Shown here: in pieces, positions 1 through 6,940 of the stretch
Layout: every line of letters starts with the position of its first letter
Numbering within the stretch: the first letter of the stretch is position 1
Source: Symbioplanes lichenis
GTDB lineage: Bacteria; Actinomycetota; Actinomycetes; Mycobacteriales; Micromonosporaceae
Direction of reading: 5' to 3'
DNA length: 64,000 nucleotides
Assembly (NCBI RefSeq): GCF_030709675.1
Contig: NZ_JAUZQD010000004.1
Span: 248,001-312,000 of the forward strand
Position numbers and translations under genes: made by a program
Notes under the pieces: generated by a model
What the model was told of the DNA's origin: nothing
Seen by the model: only the letters and a program-made list of their open reading frames with translations
The model's database searches: none

Positions 1-1410
1 GTCCTGGGTCACCGGGTCGACAAGCTGCCCGTACGCCTTCCGCGCCGCAAGCGTGCCGCGGGCGCCGAGGGTACGGGCTGGGCCCGCCTCGCCCGGCTGG
101 TGCTGCGCCGCCCGGTGCTCGTGGCGCTGCCGATCCTCGCGGGGCTGCTCGTGCTGGCCGCGCCGATCCGGGGCGTGCAGTTCGGCGAGAACGACGAGCG
201 GGTGCTGCCCGAGGGCGATCCCGCCCGGGTCGCCGTGGAGACGCTCAAGTCCGACTTCCCGGCGCTCAGCAGCGCCGGCGTGCAGGTCGTGCTGCGGGGC
301 ACCGGCGGGTTCGCCCCGTCCAAGGAGGGCGCCGCCGCGTTCGCCGACCGGCTCAACAACATGCACGGCATCGACACGGTGACGCCGTCCGGGGCGCGGG
401 GCACGGTGATCACGTACACGGCGACTTTGATCAACCAGGATCCGTACAGCACCGACGCGCGGGACGTCGTGCGGGAGATCCGCGACGTGCGCCCGCCCGC
501 CGCGACGGAGCTGCTCGTGGGCGGCGCCACGGCCCGCAACCTCGACAGCCTCGCCGCCACGGCCGACCGGCTGCCCGCCATGATCGGGCTGCTCGCCGGG
601 GCGACGCTGCTGCTCATGTTCCTGGCCTTCGGCTCGGTGCTGCTGCCGGTCAAGGCCGTGGTGATGAGCGCGCTGAGCCTGAGCGCCACGTTCGGGGTGC
701 TGGTCTGGATCTTCCAGGACGGCCACGGGGCGGGGCTGCTGAACGTCACGCCGGCGCCGCCCGAGGCGGGCATCGTCGTGCTGATGGCCGCGGTGGTGTT
801 CGGGCTGTCGACCGACTACGAGGTGTTCCTGCTGTCCCGGATGGTCGAGGCCCGGGGCCGCGGCGCGTCGACCGAGGAGGCGGTGACGACCGGCCTGACG
901 CGTACGGGCCGGGTGATCAGCGCGGCGGCGCTGCTGCTCATCGTGGTGACCGGGGCGTTCGCGCTGTCGAGCGTCACGACCATGCGCTTCGTCGGCGTGG
1001 GCATGATCGTCGCCCTGGTGCTGGACGCGACGGTGGTCCGGATGCTGCTGGTGCCGGCCGTGCTCAAGCTGCTCGGGAACGCGGCGTGGTGGGCGCCGGG
1101 GCCGCTCAAGCGCCTCCAGGAGCGGGCCGGCCTGGCCGAGGTCTCCTCCGAGCCTGCGCCGCCGGCCCCGCGCCTCCAGCTGCAACCCACCTTCCGGCAG
1201 GCGCCGGTCTCACCCCCGCCCGCCGCCTCCTGGGACATGCCGGTCGCCGGATCCGCGCCGCTGCCGGACATGCCCTTCGCCGGATCCGCGCCCGGTCCCG
1301 CCCCCGCGCGGATCTCCTTCGACCAGGCGCCGGGCGTCCCGCAGCAGCTCGGTCCGGCGCACCGGCGCCTGGAGCTGCCGGCCGCCCCCTCGGAGGAGGC
1401 CCCGCACTGA
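1..1410 (+). CDS. MMPL-family membrane transporter (5'-truncated)
   Basis: The last 469 residues of an RND/MMPL-type transporter; the reading frame runs in open from the left edge. A transmembrane helix (VALPILAGLLVLAAPI, fragment residues ~41-56) is followed by an extracytoplasmic domain (~57-185). A C-terminal helix bundle (~190-355) carries FGLSTDYEVFLLSRM, the charged motif typical of MMPL proteins. Such proteins export lipids or small hydrophobic molecules with proton coupling. The Pro/Ala-rich cytoplasmic tail holds two copies of DMP(V/F)AGSAP, encoded by two 26-bp repeats 33 bp apart (1234 and 1267). The substrate cannot be told. Confidence 0.9.
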   Translation, partial: VLGHRVDKLPVRLPRRKRAAGAEGTGWARLARLVLRRPVLVALPILAGLLVLAAPIRGVQFGENDERVLPEGDPARVAVETLKSDFPALSSAGVQVVLRGTGGFAPSKEGAAAFADRLNNMHGIDTVTPSGARGTVITYTATLINQDPYSTDARDVVREIRDVRPPAATELLVGGATARNLDSLAATADRLPAMIGLLAGATLLLMFLAFGSVLLPVKAVVMSALSLSATFGVLVWIFQDGHGAGLLNVTPAPPEAGIVVLMAAVVFGLSTDYEVFLLSRMVEARGRGASTEEAVTTGLTRTGRVISAAALLLIVVTGAFALSSVTTMRFVGVGMIVALVLDATVVRMLLVPAVLKLLGNAAWWAPGPLKRLQERAGLAEVSSEPAPPAPRLQLQPTFRQAPVSPPPAASWDMPVAGSAPLPDMPFAGSAPGPAPARISFDQAPGVPQQLGPAHRRLELPAAPSEEAPH

Positions 1411-1490
1411 CAAATCGCCCGTGTTGGCGGTGGCCGGGCCTCAGCGGATATCGTGGCGCGCTGACTGTTCGGGACTTTGACAGGACGAGG

Positions 1491-3017
1491 ATGACCGCGA
1501 CGACCGACGGGACCGCCGCCCCGGGGATCGACCCCGAGCGGCTCGCGCTCTGCCTGGCGGTGATCGCCGAGGCCGAGGAGCTCGACCCCGAGCACCCCGA
1601 CGCGCTGGCCGTGCGCCGCGCCACCGCGGGGCTGTTCAAGGCGGTGAAGATGCGCCGCCGCAAGGACCGCCGCGACGCGATCCTGGCCCACGACCGGGCG
1701 GTGACCGCGGCCACCGCGACCGGGGCGCCGAGCCGGATCGACGACGAGACCGCCGGGCTGCCGCTGAGCACCGGGACCACCGGGCGCTCGGCCGGCACCC
1801 TGCGGCAGCCGCGCGGCTGTTACATCTGCAAGCAGCGCTACACCGAGGTCGACGCGTTCTACCACCAGCTGTGCCCGGCGTGCGCGGCGAGCAACCACGC
1901 CAAGCGGGAGGCGCGCACCGACCTGACCGGGCGCCGGGCCCTGCTGACCGGCGGCCGCGCCAAGATCGGCATGTACATCGCGCTGCGCCTGCTCCGCGAC
2001 GGCGCCCACACGACGATCACGACGCGGTTCCCCAACGACGCCGTGCGCCGCTTCTCGGCCATGCCCGACAGCGGCGACTGGCTCCACCGGCTCCGGGTCG
2101 TCGGGCTCGACCTGCGCGACCCGGCCCAGGTGGTGGCGCTGGCCGAGTCCGTGGCCGCCCGGGGCCCGCTCGACATCCTGATCAACAACGCCGCGCAGAC
2201 CGTCCGGCGCCCGCCCGGCTCCTATTCCGCCATCACCGCCGCGGAGTCCGACCACGTGGATCCCGGGCCGGTGGAGGTCGAATATCTCGGCGGCCCGTCC
2301 GCGCACACCGCCGCGCTGGCCGCCGCCGCCACGACCGAGTCCGGCGACCACTCCCCGGCGGGCTCCGGGATCGGTCTCACCGGCGCCGGGGCCGAGCTGG
2401 CCGCCACCGCGCAGGCCGCCGCGTTCACCCCGCACGCGCTGACCGCCCTGGCCCTGACCGGCGGCTCGGCCAGCATGGAGCGGATCGCCGACCTGACCGC
2501 GATCGACGCCGGCGGCCTGGTGCCCGACCTGGCCGCCACCAACAGCTGGAGCGACCGGGTCCACGAGGTGCTCCCGCTCGAGCTGCTCGAGGTCCAGCTC
2601 TGCAACGTCACGGCGCCGTTCATCCTGGTCAGCCGGCTGCGCGAGGCCATGCTCCGGTCGCCCTTCAAGCGCCGCTACGTGGTCAACGTCTCCGCGATGG
2701 AGGGCATCTTCCACCGCGGCTACAAGGGCGCCGGGCACCCGCACACCAACATGGCCAAGGCCGCGCTCAACATGCTCACCCGCACGAGCGCCGAGGACAT
2801 GTTCGCCGACGGCATCCTCATGACGAGCGTCGACACCGGCTGGATCACCGACGAGCGGCCGCACCCGACCAAGGTCCGGCTGGCCGACGAGGGCTTCCAC
2901 GCCCCGCTCGACCTGGTCGACGGCGCCGCCCGGGTCTACGACCCGATCGTGCGCGGCGAGGCCGGCGAGGACGTGTACGGCTGCTTCCTCAAGGACTACG
3001 CCCCGGTGCCGTGGTGA
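1491..3017 (+). CDS. SDR-fold oxidoreductase-like protein with N-terminal zinc ribbon
   Basis: 508 residues. The ATG at 1491 follows an AGGACGAGG ribosome-binding site; the frame stays open further upstream but only over the MMPL gene. Residues ~1-105 are helical. Then come C110-x2-C113 and C128-x2-C131, a likely zinc ribbon, and a Rossmann domain with TGGRAKIG (T153-G160) and NNAA (~233). Between NNAA and the expected catalytic Ser (S401 in VSAMEG) lies ~110 residues more than a classical SDR has. The usual YxxxK reads TNMAK (T419, K423), so the catalytic Tyr is absent at its normal place; Y411 lies nearby. It overlaps the downstream kinase gene (GTGA). Function unknown; an NAD(P)-binding enzyme is inferred. 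Confidence 0.85.
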   Translation: MTATTDGTAAPGIDPERLALCLAVIAEAEELDPEHPDALAVRRATAGLFKAVKMRRRKDRRDAILAHDRAVTAATATGAPSRIDDETAGLPLSTGTTGRSAGTLRQPRGCYICKQRYTEVDAFYHQLCPACAASNHAKREARTDLTGRRALLTGGRAKIGMYIALRLLRDGAHTTITTRFPNDAVRRFSAMPDSGDWLHRLRVVGLDLRDPAQVVALAESVAARGPLDILINNAAQTVRRPPGSYSAITAAESDHVDPGPVEVEYLGGPSAHTAALAAAATTESGDHSPAGSGIGLTGAGAELAATAQAAAFTPHALTALALTGGSASMERIADLTAIDAGGLVPDLAATNSWSDRVHEVLPLELLEVQLCNVTAPFILVSRLREAMLRSPFKRRYVVNVSAMEGIFHRGYKGAGHPHTNMAKAALNMLTRTSAEDMFADGILMTSVDTGWITDERPHPTKVRLADEGFHAPLDLVDGAARVYDPIVRGEAGEDVYGCFLKDYAPVPW

Positions 3018-4042
3018 CCGCCGTCCCCGGCGACCTCCCGGTGGTGCGGGAGCTGTCCCGCAACCCGGAGGCCCGCCGCTGGCTGGCGGACCTGCCCCGC
3101 CTCATCGACGAGGTGCGCGACGGCTTCGGCCTGGTCCTCGGCGCACCCCTGCACGGCGGCTCGTGCAGCTGGGTCGCCCCGGCCACCCTGGCCGACGGCA
3201 CCGGGGTCATCGTCAAGATCAGCTGGCCCCACCGCGAGATGTACGCCGAACCCGCCGCCCTCCGCCTCTGGGACGGTCACGGCGCGGTCCGCCTCCTCCG
3301 CCACGACCGCAGCCGCCACGCCCTGGTCCTCGAACGATGCCTCCCCGGCGAGCAGCTGGCCGCCCGCGTCCTGGATCCCGTCCCCCGGGGCGCCGCCCGC
3401 AGCCCGGCCCCCGTCCCACCGGGCGCCGCCCGCGCCTCCTCGCCCGCCTCGCCCGGGTCTCCTGAGCGGGCCCTGCGCATCGCCGCGGCCGTGCTGCGCC
3501 GGCTGTGGTCGGCCGGCGTCCCCGAGGCGTGGGCCGCCCACGACCCGGAGACGCCCGAGTCGCTGGTCGACGTGGCCGCCGACTGGGGCGACATGGTCAG
3601 CGAGCGGATGGCGCGCCTGCACCCCGCCTATGACCCGGGCCTGGTCGCCGAGGGCGCCCGCCTGCTGCACGACCTGCCCCTGTCGGCGCCGCGCGAAGTG
3701 GTCCTGCACGGCGACTTCAACCCGGGCAACATCCTGTCGTCCGCCGCCGGGGGCGCGGCCGCCGGAGCCGACGGCGAGGACTGGGTCGCCATCGACCCGA
3801 AGCCGATGATCGGCGACCCCGCCTACGACTGCTGGCCCCTCATCGAGCAGATCGGCGACCCGGCCACCCGCCGCGACCGCGTCGCCCTGCTCGCCGCCGA
3901 ACTCGACCTCGACCCGGCCCGCATCGCCGCCTGGTGCGTCGCCCGCTCGGTGGAAGCCGCCCTCTGGCGCACCCACCACGGCCGCGAACACGAGGGCGTG
4001 GCCGATCTGGCCGCCGCAGCCGCCCTGACCCGCCTCTTCTGA
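3014..4042 (+). CDS. APH(6)/hydroxyurea-type phosphotransferase
   Basis: 342 residues from a GTG that overlaps the SDR stop codon (GTGA). The C-terminal lobe has the APH catalytic signature HGDFNPGN (H232, D234, N239) and the metal-binding IDPKPMIGDPAYD (D261 onward), characteristic of the streptomycin/hydroxyurea kinase family. The N-lobe has ATP-binding VIVKISW. Family members phosphorylate streptomycin, hydroxyurea or endogenous small molecules; the substrate here is unknown. Residues ~123-151 are a Pro/Ala/Ser insertion made of an imperfect duplication (GAARSPAP / GAARASSPA) at the hinge between the lobes. Coupling to the SDR gene suggests a joint pathway. Confidence 0.88.
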   Translation: MTAVPGDLPVVRELSRNPEARRWLADLPRLIDEVRDGFGLVLGAPLHGGSCSWVAPATLADGTGVIVKISWPHREMYAEPAALRLWDGHGAVRLLRHDRSRHALVLERCLPGEQLAARVLDPVPRGAARSPAPVPPGAARASSPASPGSPERALRIAAAVLRRLWSAGVPEAWAAHDPETPESLVDVAADWGDMVSERMARLHPAYDPGLVAEGARLLHDLPLSAPREVVLHGDFNPGNILSSAAGGAAAGADGEDWVAIDPKPMIGDPAYDCWPLIEQIGDPATRRDRVALLAAELDLDPARIAAWCVARSVEAALWRTHHGREHEGVADLAAAAALTRLF

Positions 4043-4122
4043 CTCCCGCCGCGCCTCTTTCGACGCCCGCCGCGCCTCTTTCGACGTCCGCCGCGCCTCT
4101 TGACGCCGACCGCGCCTCTTTG
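4041..4122 (+). repeat. 21-bp tandem repeat starting in the kinase stop codon
   Basis: About four copies starting at 4041, 4062, 4083 and 4102. The unit is GAC-x2-CCGCCGCGCCTCTTTC with small changes. The first unit begins on the last two bases of the stop codon, and the unit end resembles the gene's own terminal bases (CGCCTCTTCTGA). It looks like replication-slippage growth from the gene end. No hairpin or gene is apparent in the rest of the 4043-4196 gap. Confidence 0.9.
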
Positions 4123-4196
4123 GCGCCGGCCGACGCCTGCCCGGCCCGTCACCCTCAACGTCGCCGCGAACCGCCCACCCGCGCGGCGGACCCTGC

Positions 4197-5030
4197 TCAG
4201 CCGCGGGCGGTCAGCACGCGGGCCGTCGCGGGCAGACGGTAGCCGCCCGCCTCGGTCCGGTAGCCGGCGATCGTGTCGCCCATCAGCCGCCGGGCCTCGG
4301 CGTGGCGGTCCGGATCGAGCGCCCCGAACAGCTCGCCGAGCGGCCCGAACCCGGCCACGAACCCCCACCACGCCGCGAAGTCCGGATACTCCGTGTCCCA
4401 CCGGAACGACGAGCCGTCGACGTCCCGCAGACCCGCCCCGGCCAGATGCCCCTCGAGGGCGCCGGGCCGCGCCGACTCCGCGAACGGCGCCTCGAAGCCG
4501 GGCACCGCCCCCGGCGGCAGGATGGCGCGCAGAACGGCCAGACCGAAGCGGGTGTACGGGCTCCCGTCGAGCTCGCTCCACGTACCGATGCTCAGGATCC
4601 CGCCGTCCCGCAGCACCCGTCGCGCCTCGCGTGCCGCGTCGCCGAAGGGCGCCGTTCCGGGCAGCAGCAGTCCCATGCGCGACGTGATCGCGTCGACCGA
4701 GCCGTCGCCGAACGTCAGCGCCGTCATGGACATCTCCCGGAAGTCGACGTCCAGGCCCTCCTCCGCGGCCTGCGCCCGCCCCACCGCCAGCACCGCGGGG
4801 TTGCTGTCGATCCCGGTGATCCGCAGGTCCGGGCGCCGCCGGGCCAGGTCCAGGCTCAGCCCTCCGGTGCCGCAGGCGATCTGCACGACGTGGGCACCCG
4901 CCCGAAGCTCGCCCAGCGGTGCCAGCAGCGTCCCGGCCAGCCCGTCGAGCAGCCGCATGATGTTGTGTCGGTCCACCCGGTCCAGTCTGGAGCCGCCCGC
5001 CGCCCGCGGCCATACGCGACAAGCCCGCAT
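4197..5030 (-). CDS. Class I SAM-dependent methyltransferase
   Basis: 277 residues from the ATG at 5030, 21 bp behind the TetR gene. A GTG at 4976 would remove 18 residues that look non-coding and is a serious alternative; neither has a clear ribosome-binding site. SAM motif I is VVQIACGTGGLSLDLA (~48-62), the acidic motif II end ITGIDSNP follows, and a motif near TSRMGLLLP fits a Methyltransf_25/11 fold. The substrate is unknown; a small molecule is likely. The promoter-side segment carries two copies of CGCGTATGG. The gene probably shares a transcript with the upstream regulator. Confidence 0.85.
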   Translation of the reverse strand: MRACRVWPRAAGGSRLDRVDRHNIMRLLDGLAGTLLAPLGELRAGAHVVQIACGTGGLSLDLARRRPDLRITGIDSNPAVLAVGRAQAAEEGLDVDFREMSMTALTFGDGSVDAITSRMGLLLPGTAPFGDAAREARRVLRDGGILSIGTWSELDGSPYTRFGLAVLRAILPPGAVPGFEAPFAESARPGALEGHLAGAGLRDVDGSSFRWDTEYPDFAAWWGFVAGFGPLGELFGALDPDRHAEARRLMGDTIAGYRTEAGGYRLPATARVLTARG

Positions 5031-5051
5031 CCATACGCGGGCGCGCCGGGG

Positions 5052-5669
5052 TCAGCGGCGGAGCAGGGCGTCCGGCAGCACGGCGTTGAGCCACCCGGCG
5101 GACTCGTCGAGCGGCCACCCGAGGTCGTCGCTGCGGACGAACCAGGCGGCGTTGCAGAGGTAGATCCACAGGATCTCCGTGGCGCCGGACGGGGTGAGGC
5201 CGTCGCGCAAGGCGTCCAGCTCGCCCAGGCGGTCGGCCGTCAGCTGCAGCCCGGCGCGCAGGCTGGCGTGGGCGATCTCCATGCTCTGGCGCACGCCCGG
5301 CTCCTGGGGCGCGGCGGCGACGACCTGGCGCATGAGGCCCGACCAGCGCTCGAACTCGTCCCGGGTGGCGCCGACGACCAGGCGCAGCAGCTCGTGCGGG
5401 TCGGTGGCGCTCTCGATGCGGGCGAGGATGCCGGAGGTCTCCGCGGCGCTGGTGGCGGACTGGATCAGCGTCCGCAGCAATCCGTTCTTCCCGCCGCCGA
5501 CCGCGTAGACGGTGGCCGGCGAGACCCGGGCGGCCGCGGCGATGTCCTCGACCTTGGTGCCGAAGTAGCCGTGCTCGGCGAAGAGCCGCTGGGCGGCGTC
5601 GAGGATGGACTGCCGGGTGAGCTGGGCGTACTCGGTACGGCGGCCGGCGCGTCTCGGTGCGGATGTCAC
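5052..5669 (-). CDS. TetR/AcrR-family transcriptional regulator
   Basis: 205 residues from a GTG at 5669. The N-terminal helix-turn-helix reads TRQSILDAAQRLFAEHGYFG followed by VEDIAAAARVSPATVYAVGGGKNGLL, the classic TetR DNA-binding domain (~15-65). The C-terminal helical ligand domain contains RDEFERWSGLMRQV and an LWIYLCNAAWFV stretch. It is divergent from the glycosyltransferase gene at 5748; the perfect inverted repeat at 5703-5721 between them is the likely operator. I infer a local repressor for the glycosyltransferase and its own operon. Confidence 0.9.
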   Translation of the reverse strand: MTSAPRRAGRRTEYAQLTRQSILDAAQRLFAEHGYFGTKVEDIAAAARVSPATVYAVGGGKNGLLRTLIQSATSAAETSGILARIESATDPHELLRLVVGATRDEFERWSGLMRQVVAAAPQEPGVRQSMEIAHASLRAGLQLTADRLGELDALRDGLTPSGATEILWIYLCNAAWFVRSDDLGWPLDESAGWLNAVLPDALLRR

Positions 5670-5702
5670 CGCTGGAGCGTAACTGCTACGTTCGCTGGAG
5701 TC

Positions 5703-5721
5703 GGCTCTGATGAACAGAGCC
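5703..5721. promoter_or_regulatory. Perfect inverted repeat, candidate TetR operator
   Basis: GGCTCTG-ATGAA-CAGAGCC, 7-bp arms with a 5-bp spacer, between the divergent TetR (5669) and glycosyltransferase (5748) starts. A related half, CACTCTG, recurs just downstream at about 5731 and 5741. Size and position suit a TetR dimer site; this is inferred from symmetry and context. Confidence 0.6.
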
Positions 5722-5747
5722 CACTCTGACGACAGAAGGGCACTCTG

Positions 5748-6836
5748 GTGCGCATCCTCTTCTCCAGCAGTCCGGCGTTCGGCCACTTGCTGCCGATGCT
5801 CCCGCTCGCGGCGGCGGCCCGGCGCGCGGGGCACGAGACAGCCGTGCTGACCCATCCCTCGCTGGCCGGCGCCGACCCCGCGCTGCCGCTGCTGCCCGCC
5901 GGCCCGAGCCAGGCCGAGCTGCTCGCCGACATCACCCGCCGCACCGGCGTCGACGCCCTCCAGGACCCGGCCGTCGGCGCGGTCGAGTTCTTCATCGGCA
6001 GCCGCATGCGCCTCGGCGCGGCCGACGCCGTCGCGGCGGCCCGCCAGTTCGCGCCCGACCTGATCGTCGCCGAGCTGGTCGACTATCTCGGCCAGTTCGC
6101 CGCCGCCGTCCTGGGCGTCCCGTGGGTGTCCCACGGCGCCACGCTCCCGCTCGTGCCGCCGCTGGCCGAGCAGTTCGCCCACCACGCCGCCCTGCGCTTC
6201 GCCGAGCACGGCGCCACCCCCACCCCGGCCCTGGCCTACGTGGACCCGTGGCCGGACAGCCTGGTGCGCCCCACCGACCACTACCCGTACGAGCGCCTCC
6301 CCGTCCGCCCCGACCCGCACATCGGCGACGGCGCGCCCTGGTCGCCCCCGGCGTTCCCCGGCCGCGAGGACCGCCCGACCGTCCTGATCACCCTGGGCAC
6401 CGTCCACGACGACCCCGCGATCCTGCGCGCCGTGGTCGACGACGTGGCCGCCCTCGACGTCAACGTGATCGCGGGCGGAGCCGCCGGAACAGCCCGGGAG
6501 AACGTCGCCGAGGTCGGCTTCGTCCCGATGCGCGACCTGCTCGACGCGTCGGACCTGGTCGTCTCCGCGGCCGGTGCGGGCACGATGATCTCGACCCTGG
6601 GCGCCGGGCTCCCGTCCGTCCTGCTGCCGCTCGGCCTCGACAAGCCGGTCAACGCCGAGCGGGCCGCGGCCACCGGCGCCGCCCTGGTCGCCACGGCGCC
6701 CGGGGAGATCGGCGCGCTGGCCGGCAAGGTGCTCAGCGACCCCTCGTACGCCGGCGCCGCCCGCGCCGTGGCCGCCGAGATCGCCGCCATGCCCGCCCCC
6801 GAAGCCGTCCTGGACCAGCTGCTCGCCCGCGTCTGA
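5748..6836 (+). CDS. GT1-family glycosyltransferase (MGT/EryCIII-like)
   Basis: 362 residues from a GTG preceded by AGAAGGG. The N-terminus MRILFSSSPAFGHLLPMLPLA with a conserved His is typical of GT-B enzymes that glycosylate natural products or lipids. The C-terminal sugar-nucleotide domain has the VLITLGT strand, GFVPMRDLLDASDLVVSAAGAGT and the donor-site segment GLPSVLLPLGLDKPVNAERA (~258-305), where the usual H-G-G reads A-G-A-G. Acceptor unknown. The neighbouring methyltransferase and TetR suggest tailoring or inactivation of a small molecule under ligand control. Confidence 0.88.
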   Translation: MRILFSSSPAFGHLLPMLPLAAAARRAGHETAVLTHPSLAGADPALPLLPAGPSQAELLADITRRTGVDALQDPAVGAVEFFIGSRMRLGAADAVAAARQFAPDLIVAELVDYLGQFAAAVLGVPWVSHGATLPLVPPLAEQFAHHAALRFAEHGATPTPALAYVDPWPDSLVRPTDHYPYERLPVRPDPHIGDGAPWSPPAFPGREDRPTVLITLGTVHDDPAILRAVVDDVAALDVNVIAGGAAGTARENVAEVGFVPMRDLLDASDLVVSAAGAGTMISTLGAGLPSVLLPLGLDKPVNAERAAATGAALVATAPGEIGALAGKVLSDPSYAGAARAVAAEIAAMPAPEAVLDQLLARV

Positions 6837-6940
6837 GAAACAGCACCGATCGCGCGGATTCCGCCACGCCGCCCCCGCGACTCGGGCAAGCTGACCGTCA
6901 GGGGTCTGCCCCGCACCGCAGCTCAGCCCAGGGGGATCTC

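Noticed and set aside
816..2900. 694-codon minus-strand frame
   Set aside because: It crosses the MMPL and SDR genes in antisense and gives only low-complexity sequence; high GC explains its length.
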